Assembly (NCBI GenBank): GCA_017646785.1
Contig: JAGCLX010000139.1
Span: 1 to 9,981 of the forward strand
Origin: Alistipes sp.
GTDB taxonomy: Bacteria; Bacteroidota; Bacteroidia; Bacteroidales; Rikenellaceae
DNA length: 9,981 bases
Direction: 5' to 3'
The notes below the pieces were generated by a model. That model saw only the letters and a program-made list of their open reading frames with translations. It was not told where the DNA came from and did not search any database. Made by a program: the position numbers and the translations under genes. Numbering within the stretch: the first letter of the stretch is position 1; each line of letters opens with the position of its first letter. This document shows, in pieces, positions 1-6,692 of this stretch.

Positions 1-749
1 GTAGTCTTAACTGTACCAGAAAGACCGAAGAAGATAGCTGTCTCACCCTTCTCGTTAGTGTTTGCTGAGCAGTGCATAGATGCGATGCCCTTCAAAGGAA
101 GGAGGTAGTTCATGTATGAGAACATACCCTTCTTCATCTCACCACCATACCATGTGTTGATGATGACCTGCATCTTCTCTGTGAGGTTGAACACAACAGC
201 AGTCTCTGAGTTAAGACCGAGCTCCTTGTAGTTCTCAACCTTAGCCTTTGATGCGTTGAGCACAACGAAGTCGGGCTCACCGTAGTTTGCCAACTCCTCC
301 TCAGTAGGACGGATAAACATGTTCTTTACGAAGTGTGCCTGCCAAGCTACCTCCATGATGAAGCGGATCTTGAGGCGAGTGTTCTCGTTAGCACCGCAGA
401 ATGTATCAACAACATAGAGCTTCTTGTTAGAGAGCTCCTTAGAAGCGATCTTCTTGAGCTCAGCCCATGCCGCCTCAGTAACAGGCTTGTTGTCGTTCTT
501 GTACTCGTCAGAAGTCCACCAGATAGTATCCTTAGTGGTCTCGTCCATCACGAAGAACTTATCCTTAGGTGAACGACCAGTGTAAACGCCAGTCATAACG
601 TTTACAGCGCCCATCTCAGTTACTACACCCTTGTCGAAGCCAGTAAGACCCTCTTTAGTCTCCTCCTCGAACAAAGTCTCATATGAAGGGTTGTAAACAA
701 CCTCCTCAACGCCGGTGATACCGTACTTTGCCAAATCAATTGTAGCCAT
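1..749 (-). CDS. pckA: Phosphoenolpyruvate carboxykinase (ATP), N-terminal part, runs off the left edge
   Basis: Catalyses the reversible reaction oxaloacetate + ATP = PEP + CO2 + ADP in the cytoplasm. In succinate-producing Bacteroidales it often runs toward CO2 fixation. The visible 249 codons begin [20 protein letters not shown]. They include the substrate loop [10 protein letters not shown] (Arg59, matching E. coli Arg65), the segment [12 protein letters not shown] (Lys206/207; Lys207 matches E. coli metal ligand Lys213) and MHCSAN (His226, matching His232). The fragment ends inside the P-loop, which reads [10 protein letters not shown] rather than the family's GLSGTGKT, so Val247 replaces a glycine next to the catalytic lysine. 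The C-terminal half, with the LIGDDEH metal-binding segment, lies outside the window. The ATG at 749 follows an A-rich leader and matches the usual N-terminus of the family. The gene has its own promoter and is divergent from the lipoprotein gene. Identity is secure; whether this copy is active is not. Confidence 0.97.
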   Translation of the reverse strand, partial: MATIDLAKYGITGVEEVVYNPSYETLFEEETKEGLTGFDKGVVTEMGAVNVMTGVYTGRSPKDKFFVMDETTKDTIWWTSDEYKNDNKPVTEAAWAELKKIASKELSNKKLYVVDTFCGANENTRLKIRFIMEVAWQAHFVKNMFIRPTEEELANYGEPDFVVLNASKAKVENYKELGLNSETAVVFNLTEKMQVIINTWYGGEMKKGMFSYMNYLLPLKGIASMHCSANTNEKGETAIFFGLSGTVKT

Positions 750-881
750 AGTTTTTTTTACTTTTATTAATTAATTCTAAACATCTCCTCTTTTCAAACT
801 CATTTGCGGTTGAGATATTGTGTAACCATTGGCACATATTAGGCGCAATGTGGAACATATTTCACTACCACAAAATCGGTG

Positions 882-912
882 CAAAGTTAACAATAAATTT
901 CGGTCTGTGAAA
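882..912 (-). promoter_or_regulatory. Bacteroidota-type promoter for pckA
   Basis: Read on the minus strand, the -7 element TAACTTTG (882-889) matches the Bacteroidota consensus TAnnTTTG exactly. A TTTC at 909-912 stands in for the -33 TTTG, separated by 19 bp. The expected transcript start is near 877, giving a 5' leader of about 125 nt before the pckA ATG. The T-rich plus-strand tract at 925-942 becomes an A-rich tract just upstream of the -33 box and could act as an UP-like element. Assignment rests on motif and spacing only. Confidence 0.65.
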
Positions 913-924
913 TTTTTAACAGAC
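903..924. promoter_or_regulatory. CRP/FNR-like inverted repeat over the pckA -33 element
   Basis: GTCTGT (903-908) and ACAGAC (919-924) are perfect inverted arms separated by 10 bp, making a 22-bp site. Within it, TGTGA, six bases and TAACA (906-921) match the CRP consensus TGTGA-N6-TCACA at 9 of 10 positions. The pckA -33 element (909-912) lies inside the repeat, so a bound regulator would either block RNA polymerase or contact it directly. The geometry is seen in the sequence; the regulator and its effect are inference. Confidence 0.45.
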
Positions 925-1086
925 TTTTTTTAATTTTTTTAATAAGAAAGTTTGCTTCGAATGTAATAGGCGAGTTGCGTTGTGATTATAGGATTGCGTA
1001 ATGTGTTGACGCTTAGTGGTTAACCATGGTGATGTATTTCTGCTTAAGGATAATTTTCACGTTGTGTAAAATATATAAGTATGCGA

Positions 1087-1118
1087 TTTGGAAAAATGAG
1101 TTATATTTCGTAAATTTG
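1087..1118 (+). promoter_or_regulatory. Bacteroidota-type promoter for the surface lipoprotein gene
   Basis: TTTG at 1087-1090, a 20-bp spacer and TAAATTTG at 1111-1118 match both elements of the Bacteroidota sigma-ABfr consensus. The expected start is about 1123-1125, giving a leader of about 87 nt before the ATG at 1211. This is the only good plus-strand match in the intergenic region. Confidence 0.7.
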
Positions 1119-1119
1119 T

Positions 1120-1138
1120 CATAGCATATCTTGCTATG
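1120..1138 (+). promoter_or_regulatory. Perfect 7-bp hairpin at the expected transcription start of the lipoprotein gene
   Basis: CATAGCA (1120-1126), loop TATCT and TGCTATG (1132-1138) form a perfect inverted repeat starting two bases after the -7 box. It could be an operator straddling the start site or a stem at the very 5' end of the mRNA. The pairing is visible directly; its function is unknown. The rest of the 750-1210 gap holds the two promoters, the CRP-like repeat and AT-rich leaders, and I see no gene in it. Confidence 0.45.
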
Positions 1139-1210
1139 GAAGTGTGCGTCTAAAGTTTAGAGGGTCGTTTGGGCCCTGCGTGTTCGAAATACAAAATTAA
1201 ATTATATACT

Positions 1211-3802
1211 ATGAAGAGATTTCTATTATGCATGGTGGCTGCGTTTTCATTCGTAGCATGTGTACAGAGTGAACTTGACGAGGCTCGAGGTGGTCGCGGA
1301 CTTATTGCCGAGGAGCTTGTTGTTGGTTTTGATGAGGGTGATACCCGCATTCAGCTGAATGAGCTTCAGAAGAGCGTTTGGAATAAGGGCGATATCGTAT
1401 CGGTGTTTTATAAGTCGTACGAGAACCTTATGTGGCAGTTCCAGGGTCAGACTGGTGACCGTAACGGTGTGTTGAAGCATGTTGATGGTAGTGTAGGTGA
1501 GCAGGTTATGTCGGATGTCGTCATAGTCTACCCCTACAACTCGGAGTATATGGTAAATCTTGAGACTAAGTGTGTTGAGGCTCACATGCCTGCTACGCAG
1601 CAGTACTACGAGAATAGCTACGACCCTGCGGTTAATATTATGGTTGCGTGCGACGATAGCCGTAGTTTTGTATTGAAGAATGTGTGTGGCTGGATCAAGG
1701 TGTCATTAACTGGTAATGGCGAGAGTCTTAAGAATATCACCCTTGTGGGTAATAAGGCGGAGCAGATTGCCGGTGATATCGTTGTAGATACTGATGATGC
1801 TACAGCGTCGTTCATCTCAACTGAGGGCGGTAGCGCTGATAATTTAGGTGTTAGTGGCGGCCTTGAGTTCGACGATGCTGTTATCACAAGCATCACATTG
1901 GATTGTGAGGGTGTTGTTTTGGGCTCTGAGGCGAAGAACTTTTATATTACACTTCCTCCTGTTACCTTTAATGAGGGCTTTACCGTAGCTGTTGAGTGCG
2001 AGGGCTACGAGCCTATGGCTAAGAGTGTGTCGAGCAAGGTTAATATCCAGCGCAACCACATCCACTCTTTCGACGCCTTCAACTTCGAGGCAGAGGAGAA
2101 AGAGCCAGAGGTAATGGGTTTCACACTCGAAAATGTCTATGCAACCTATTTCGACTACACAGTAGACGTCATTCCTGATAATAAGAAGTTGCCTTATATC
2201 ATGATGTCTGTATCTCCTGAGTATATCATCGGTTCAGGCTTAGAGACTGGTGAGGACTACTATGAGGATGACGTTGCATACTTCGGTTGGTTGGGTCAGT
2301 TCTTTGGCGAGTCTGCAGTACAGGTTATGCAGGAGCGTGCTAAGTGGGGTGACCAGCGTGGTGTTACCGTGTCAAATGGTGCTTCAGGTGTGCCTTACAC
2401 ATTCTACTGCTACTACTTCGACTATGACTCAGGTGCGTTACTCTCTGATGTATCATTCTTCACAGTCGAGACAGCTAAGCCCGAGCTTCAGGAGGTAGAG
2501 TTCAATATGCGCTATGAGATTAGTGAGGGTTGCTTGGTTGCAGCTGATGTTGTGCCAATAGGCTATAGTGGTGACTACTATTTTGACATTCTTGACTGCG
2601 ATATGGTTAATGCATACCTTGAGGACTTCGACTTCCTCACTACCGAGGTTCGCGTTATTGAGTACTGGTGGTCAACGGCAGTTCAGTCTATGATGTCGGA
2701 AATGTCAAATGACCAGATCCTCTCTAATTACACTTGCGTTGGTAATAGCTACTATGAGTTCGAGCTTTTGGCTAACCACGACTACTACCTATTTGCATTT
2801 GCAATGGAGGAGAATGCGCTTTGCTGCTCAACACCTAAGGTTGTTAAGTTTAATACAGGTGATGTAGCAATGTCGGATAATGTTATTATACCTTCTGTGA
2901 CAGACGTAACAACCTACACCGCTACGCTTAACTTCACGACTACTAATGATGACTACTACGTAGCAGGTTATGAGGAGGCAGCTCTCTGGGAGACTTACGG
3001 AAACAGCGATGCAGAGCGTATGCAGTATATACTCGAAGTTAATGATTATGAATTTTTGAGTGGTTATTATTCTGAGAATGTTATTTCCCTTGACCCCGAT
3101 ACAGAGTATGTAGTTTACGCCTTTGGCTCGCGTGGTGGTGTAGCAACTACGGCTCTTAGCACCATATCGTTTAAAACTAAGTCTAATAATGGCAATGTCT
3201 CAATATCACTCAAGGATCTTGGTTTCTATGACTGTGCTGCAGTAGCTCAGAATCCTGGTTTGGAGTTCTTCGGTGATGAATTCTATGCAGGCATGGCCGT
3301 ATTCCCAATTGATGTAGAGTTTAGCTCAGATGAGCATGGTGACTTCTGGTACGATATTTACAATTGGACTGGTCGTCATGAGGATGAGTACTATACTGAT
3401 GAGGAATACATGGGAGGTATTATCTGGTCTATGGATACTTATGGCTCAGCAGATGAGCAGTCGTATGTTCCATTAGAGATTGGTGGTGAGTATGAGTTGG
3501 TGGCAGTTGTGTTGGATACAGAGGGTAACTTCAGCGAATTGTATAGGGAGTGTATTCGTCCTACATACGACGGTTGCCGCGATCCTGAGGACTTCGTTGA
3601 GTGGTACACACTCTGGCAGGAGAACATGAACGATGGTCCTGAGCCCTCAAGCCTTGTAGTTAATGATACTCCAGAGAAGGGGGCAGATGCAGACGCAAAA
3701 TTAAGTTCAAATGTGAGTCAGAGCAAACGTATTTCACAGATGACCTTTGAGCGCAATCGTAGTGTTGAAGCTGTTGACAAACTCACAGCATCGAGGTATT
3801 AG
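1211..3802 (+). CDS. Large surface lipoprotein: fimbrillin-like N-terminal region plus four beta-sandwich-like repeats
   Basis: The product has 863 residues and no assigned function. The chosen start at 1211 gives the lipoprotein signal MKRFLLCMVAAFSFVAC with the lipidated cysteine at residue 17. An in-frame ATG at 1169 would add 14 polar residues before the signal and is unlikely. The residues after Cys17 (VQSELDE) are acidic, as in Bacteroidota lipoproteins exported to the cell surface. Residues of about 30-295 resemble fimbrillin/Mfa-like proteins: a W..GD.VSVFY segment, a VIVYPY segment, a P.TQQYYENSYDP segment, an FVLKNVCGWIKVSL strand and a closing NIQRNHIHSF. Four divergent repeats follow, at roughly 298-416, 417-555, 556-660 and 661-790. 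Each ends in a strand like YVVYAFGS...LSTISFKT. They are rich in Tyr, Asp and Glu. A polar tail of about 60 residues completes the protein. The gene is monocistronic, with its own promoter and terminator. A role in adhesion or glycan/host-surface binding is inference. Confidence 0.85.
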   Translation: MKRFLLCMVAAFSFVACVQSELDEARGGRGLIAEELVVGFDEGDTRIQLNELQKSVWNKGDIVSVFYKSYENLMWQFQGQTGDRNGVLKHVDGSVGEQVMSDVVIVYPYNSEYMVNLETKCVEAHMPATQQYYENSYDPAVNIMVACDDSRSFVLKNVCGWIKVSLTGNGESLKNITLVGNKAEQIAGDIVVDTDDATASFISTEGGSADNLGVSGGLEFDDAVITSITLDCEGVVLGSEAKNFYITLPPVTFNEGFTVAVECEGYEPMAKSVSSKVNIQRNHIHSFDAFNFEAEEKEPEVMGFTLENVYATYFDYTVDVIPDNKKLPYIMMSVSPEYIIGSGLETGEDYYEDDVAYFGWLGQFFGESAVQVMQERAKWGDQRGVTVSNGASGVPYTFYCYYFDYDSGALLSDVSFFTVETAKPELQEVEFNMRYEISEGCLVAADVVPIGYSGDYYFDILDCDMVNAYLEDFDFLTTEVRVIEYWWSTAVQSMMSEMSNDQILSNYTCVGNSYYEFELLANHDYYLFAFAMEENALCCSTPKVVKFNTGDVAMSDNVIIPSVTDVTTYTATLNFTTTNDDYYVAGYEEAALWETYGNSDAERMQYILEVNDYEFLSGYYSENVISLDPDTEYVVYAFGSRGGVATTALSTISFKTKSNNGNVSISLKDLGFYDCAAVAQNPGLEFFGDEFYAGMAVFPIDVEFSSDEHGDFWYDIYNWTGRHEDEYYTDEEYMGGIIWSMDTYGSADEQSYVPLEIGGEYELVAVVLDTEGNFSELYRECIRPTYDGCRDPEDFVEWYTLWQENMNDGPEPSSLVVNDTPEKGADADAKLSSNVSQSKRISQMTFERNRSVEAVDKLTASRY

Positions 3803-3814
3803 GTTGTTGCATAT

Positions 3815-3857
3815 AAATAGTAATGGGTTGTCCCAGCAGGGCAACCCATTACTATTT
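3815..3857. terminator. Strong hairpin terminator, probably bidirectional
   Basis: AAATAGTAATGGGTTG (3815-3830) and its exact complement CAACCCATTACTATTT (3842-3857) form a perfect 16-bp stem around an 11-nt loop, in which CCC and GGG can pair further. It begins 12 bp after the lipoprotein stop and lies 23 bp from the stop of the convergent divIC-like gene, so it probably ends both transcripts. The T-tracts on either side are short. Confidence 0.85.
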
Positions 3858-3880
3858 TCATTGACACTATGCACTTGCGT

Positions 3881-4168
3881 TTACTCTAAGATATATACAG
3901 TCTCGCCGGGGCGTTGCATATGGTAGTGCTCGCGTGCGTATTGTTCCATAAACTCAGAATCGTGAGTGATGTTGTGGATAAAGATGCTGTCACTCTCAAT
4001 CTTAGCCTCGTAGCGCGCTATCTTGTGGTCGAGGTCGCGTATCTGTAGTTTAGTGCGGATAATATCGTGGATGGTGGATATAGAGACATAGATGGTGCAG
4101 ATGGCAATGACAATGGTCATCGCAACCCAAAAATAGTTTATCACCTGCAATCTCCTCGACTCCTTCAT
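3881..4168 (-). CDS. divIC: FtsB/DivIC-family septum formation protein
   Basis: A 95-residue bitopic membrane protein expected in the divisome, where FtsB/DivIC pairs with FtsL through a periplasmic coiled coil and helps activate septal peptidoglycan synthesis. A short basic N-terminus (MKESRR) precedes one transmembrane segment at about residues 11-30. A charged coiled-coil stretch at about 35-60 contains RTKLQIRDLDHKIARYEAKI. The end, EQYAREHYHMQRPGETVYIL, matches the family's typical YARE.Y...PGE.V..I close. Length is normal for the family. It begins 15 bp after queE on the same strand and is the last gene of the hpt-queE-divIC unit. The FtsB and DivIC names are used interchangeably for such proteins in Bacteroidota. 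Confidence 0.85.
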   Translation of the reverse strand: MKESRRLQVINYFWVAMTIVIAICTIYVSISTIHDIIRTKLQIRDLDHKIARYEAKIESDSIFIHNITHDSEFMEQYAREHYHMQRPGETVYILE

Positions 4169-4183
4169 ATCAGTAATACTCCA

Positions 4184-4819
4184 CTATGGTATATGCATGA
4201 ACTTATGCGTCTGGATAGATATGTTCCACGTAGGGTTGAGCTTAACCCACTCCACAATATCACCAATAATCTGCTCATAGACGCTCCACTCGGGCTGTAG
4301 GTATAACAGACACTTGCGGCTAACCCTCTTGCTGCACTCCACAGCCCACTCGAGGTCCTCCTTAGTCTGTATGATGACTTTAAGCTCGTCGGCACGGCGT
4401 AGCGCCTCCTCCAATGGTGGCATCTGACGCTTAGGTGAGAGGCATATCCAGTCGAACTCACCGCTTATGGGGTTAGTGCCCGAGGTCTCGATGAATATCT
4501 CAAGACCCTTAGCGTGAAGCTGGCGTGTAAGCTCTCCCAAGGGGTACAGCAGTGGCTCGCCGCCCGTAATCACGATGGCCTGTGCCGAGCATGACGATGC
4601 GCGCTCGACAATGGTTTCAACGGGCGTGGGTGGGAAGACCTTGGGGTTCCACGTATACTTAGCGTCACACCAGCGGCAACCAACATCACAGCCTCCTAAA
4701 CGGATAAAATAGGCGGGCTTGCCAGAGTGGAAGCCCTCGCCCTGAATGGTATAAAAATCCTCGACGAGGGGCAGCTTACGGCCACCCTCGAGGAGCTCTA
4801 AGTCGGGATTAATCTTCAT
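4184..4819 (-). CDS. queE: 7-carboxy-7-deazaguanine synthase (radical SAM)
   Basis: Converts 6-carboxy-5,6,7,8-tetrahydropterin to 7-carboxy-7-deazaguanine in the queuosine/preQ0 pathway for tRNA wobble modification. The 211-residue product has the family's N-terminal F.TIQGEG motif (residues 22-29) and the radical SAM cluster motif CDVGCRWC (Cys44, Cys48, Cys51; CX3CX2C). TGGEPLL follows at about 85-91 for SAM binding, then FIETSGT, and the typical C-terminus ISIQTHKFMHIP. The stop is TAG. The start overlaps the last 11 bases of hpt, which implies translational coupling. No other queuosine genes are in view. Some Burkholderia enzymes carry an expanded cluster loop; this one has the ordinary spacing. 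Confidence 0.95.
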   Translation of the reverse strand: MKINPDLELLEGGRKLPLVEDFYTIQGEGFHSGKPAYFIRLGGCDVGCRWCDAKYTWNPKVFPPTPVETIVERASSCSAQAIVITGGEPLLYPLGELTRQLHAKGLEIFIETSGTNPISGEFDWICLSPKRQMPPLEEALRRADELKVIIQTKEDLEWAVECSKRVSRKCLLYLQPEWSVYEQIIGDIVEWVKLNPTWNISIQTHKFMHIP

Positions 4820-5354
4820 CTAATACATATATATCCTTGAGGTTACGGCCTATCTGGTTGTAGTCCAGACCGTAGCCTACGATAAACTCATTTCCGATGG
4901 GCATTGCCACGTAGTCAATCTTATACTCGTGGAGGAACTTCTCGGGCTTAAAGAAGAGTGTGCAGATAGAGATGCTTGCGGGCTTGCGCTCCTTCAAGTA
5001 CTCGAGCAGGTAGTTCATACTGTGGCCTGTCTCCACGATATCCTCTATGATGATAATATCTTTGCCCTCGATGTCGAAGTCTATGCCGAGGTGCTGCTTA
5101 ATGCAACCAGTGCTCTGCGTGCCCTCGTATGACGATATCTTAACAAAGGCGAGGCGTGAGTCGAAGTTGACCTTACGTACCAAGTCGCTGAGGAAGAGGA
5201 AGGCGCCAGAGAGCACGCCCAAGAAGATTGGGGTCTTGCCAGCGTAGCGCTCGTTGAGTTGTTCAGCGACGCGCTCCACTGCCTTGTCTATCTCCTCGGC
5301 GGGAATCATAATCTTAAACTTGCGATCGAGCAATTTTATCTTTCCGTTCTCCAT
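4809..5354 (-). CDS. hpt: Hypoxanthine phosphoribosyltransferase
   Basis: A cytoplasmic purine-salvage enzyme that makes IMP (and usually GMP) from hypoxanthine or guanine plus PRPP. The 181-residue protein has the usual length of the bacterial enzyme. The PRPP-binding motif is IIIIEDIVETGHSM (residues 100-113), with the acidic pair Glu104/Asp105 followed by ETG. The flexible loop SSYEGTQSTG (74-83) closes over the active site, LGVLSGAFLF (45-54) forms the pyrophosphate loop, and NEFIVGYGLDY lies near the end. Its own promoter is just upstream. The gene overlaps queE by 11 bp (the queE start lies inside the last hpt codons). Confidence 0.95.
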   Translation of the reverse strand: MENGKIKLLDRKFKIMIPAEEIDKAVERVAEQLNERYAGKTPIFLGVLSGAFLFLSDLVRKVNFDSRLAFVKISSYEGTQSTGCIKQHLGIDFDIEGKDIIIIEDIVETGHSMNYLLEYLKERKPASISICTLFFKPEKFLHEYKIDYVAMPIGNEFIVGYGLDYNQIGRNLKDIYVLDED

Positions 5355-5374
5355 AATGGTGGTTATTTTGAAGT

Positions 5375-5405
5375 CAAAGTTACATATTTTATCCTAATCT
5401 GCAAA
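5375..5405 (-). promoter_or_regulatory. Bacteroidota-type promoter for hpt-queE-divIC
   Basis: On the minus strand, TTTG (5402-5405), a 19-bp spacer and TAACTTTG (5375-5382) match the consensus at both elements. The -33 box starts just past the hydF stop codon. Transcription would start near 5370, leaving a leader of about 15 nt before the hpt ATG. I see no terminator hairpin in the 52-bp gap, so read-through from the hydrogenase operon is also possible. Confidence 0.75.
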
Positions 5406-5406
5406 A

Positions 5407-6597
5407 CTAATTGGTCTTTACTCTGTCGAGGATGCCTGTTAGTGCTGCGAGGATAACACCATAGTTTGTTATGGCAACACCCTGCTGTCGAGCACGTTCC
5501 ACGCGGCTAAGCACGTGCTTACGGTTGAACATACATGCTCCGCAGTGTATAACCAAGTCATAGGGTGTGAGGTCCTCAGGATAGTCTGCACCACCCACAA
5601 TATCTATCGATAGACCCTCGCCAAACCTCTTGCGCAGGAGGCGGGGAAGCTTCACGCGACCAATATCCTCGTTTTGAGGTGTGTGTGAGCATGCCTCAGC
5701 GATGAGTATGCGCGAAGACTCGGTGATATGTTTCAGTGCCTTAACACCCTCGGTAAAGAGGGCTATGTCACCCTTGTAGCGCGCAAAGAGGATAGAGAAC
5801 GATGTCAGCGTAGAGGCCTCGGGCTTAAGCTGATATACCTCGTTGAAGGCTTGTGAGTCGGTGATGATAAGCTCGGGAGGTGTAGACAATGCTGCCAATG
5901 CCTCGGCCATGCGGTCGGGGGTGCAACAGATGGGTATGCAGCCACGATCGAGCAACTCACGTATGGTCTGCACCTGTGGCTGTATAAGACGGCCCTTGGG
6001 AGCAGACTTATCTTGTGGCATAACGAGCATCACTCTGTCACCCGCCTTACAGAAGCCCTCAGTGATGAGACGCTCCTCGGCTGGGCGTGTGCCAATTATA
6101 GCCTCACGAAGATTCTCTATACCCTCACCCGTTGTGGTGCTTGTGGCGATAACGCGCTGCTTTGTAGCCTCTTCGATGCGAGAGATAAGCACCTCACGGT
6201 CAGCGATTCTATCCACTTGGTTGAGTGCTACAACAACGGGTATCTCGCGTGTGCGACACTCCTCGATTATGTGAAGCTCTGTGTCGATGCCCTCGTCGGT
6301 AAACAGCACCACAGCGATGTCGGTCCTATCCAGCATCTTCACTGTGCGTGCCATGCGCTCCTTGCCGAGCGTGGTGTCGTCATCGAGACCTGGGGTGTCT
6401 ATTATGACAACCGCTCCCATGCCAGTAAGCTCCATGGGCTTCTGCACAGGGTCGGTAGTTGTACCTGGGGTGTTAGACACTATGGCCACATCCTGCCTTG
6501 CTAAGCAGTTGAGCATGGCCGACTTACCAGCGTTGGTACGGCCCAGGAGGGCGATATGTACCCTCTCTGATGCGGGGGTCTGGGGTGTCATAGTCAT
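5407..6597 (-). CDS. hydF: [FeFe]-hydrogenase maturation GTPase HydF
   Basis: A scaffold GTPase that receives the diiron precursor made by HydG and HydE and passes it to apo-hydrogenase. The 396-residue protein has three parts. The N-terminal G domain carries GRTNAGKS (residues 19-26, P-loop) and DTPG (67-70). The usual NKxD guanine motif appears as NQVD (126-129). A central dimerisation region follows. The C-terminal cluster domain has CSH (Cys303, His305) and HCGAC (His351, Cys352, Cys355), the CxH...HCxxC arrangement that binds the [4Fe-4S] cluster. It is the last gene of the hydrogenase operon. It starts 8 bp after the original end of hydG (6606), but 95 bp after the premature amber stop. 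Its own stop codon is TAG. Confidence 0.95.
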   Translation of the reverse strand: MTMTPQTPASERVHIALLGRTNAGKSAMLNCLARQDVAIVSNTPGTTTDPVQKPMELTGMGAVVIIDTPGLDDDTTLGKERMARTVKMLDRTDIAVVLFTDEGIDTELHIIEECRTREIPVVVALNQVDRIADREVLISRIEEATKQRVIATSTTTGEGIENLREAIIGTRPAEERLITEGFCKAGDRVMLVMPQDKSAPKGRLIQPQVQTIRELLDRGCIPICCTPDRMAEALAALSTPPELIITDSQAFNEVYQLKPEASTLTSFSILFARYKGDIALFTEGVKALKHITESSRILIAEACSHTPQNEDIGRVKLPRLLRKRFGEGLSIDIVGGADYPEDLTPYDLVIHCGACMFNRKHVLSRVERARQQGVAITNYGVILAALTGILDRVKTN

Positions 6598-6605
6598 GAG
6601 GTAGA

Positions 6606-6692
6606 TTAAAATCTAAAGTCGCGCTTACCCTCAAGGATTGCTTTGAGGTTCTCCTCGGTGATGCGTCGCACCTTATCCGATGGGATAATCTG
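6606..6692 (-). pseudogene. Detached C-terminal tail of hydG, downstream of an in-frame TAG
   Basis: Directly after the TAG at 6693-6695 the hydG frame stays open for 28 codons. It begins QIIPSDKV and ends EGKRDFRF, followed by TAA at 6606-6608. The final GKRDF.F pattern is typical of the C-terminus of HydG proteins. Counting the TAG codon, the whole frame is 476 codons, near the usual HydG length of about 470. The tail has no ATG of its own, so it is made only by read-through or suppression, or the TAG is a mutation or sequence error. Confidence 0.85.

Noticed and set aside
333..572. 79-codon plus-strand open frame opposite pckA
   Set aside because: Antisense to a well-conserved enzyme, with low-complexity Leu/Val/Ser composition; a shadow of the coding frame.
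1169..1210. Upstream in-frame ATG for the lipoprotein gene
   Set aside because: It would place 14 polar residues before a complete lipoprotein signal peptide; the ATG at 1211 gives a normal signal with the lipidated cysteine at residue 17.
3815..3857. Long inverted repeat as a mobile-element end or CRISPR repeat
   Set aside because: It occurs once, between convergent stop codons, with terminator geometry; there is no transposase or repeated unit nearby.
5843..6604. Open frames on the plus strand opposite hydF (up to 163 codons)
   Set aside because: They lie antisense to a gene with clear GTPase and cluster motifs, show no recognisable protein features, and have no promoter of the local type.
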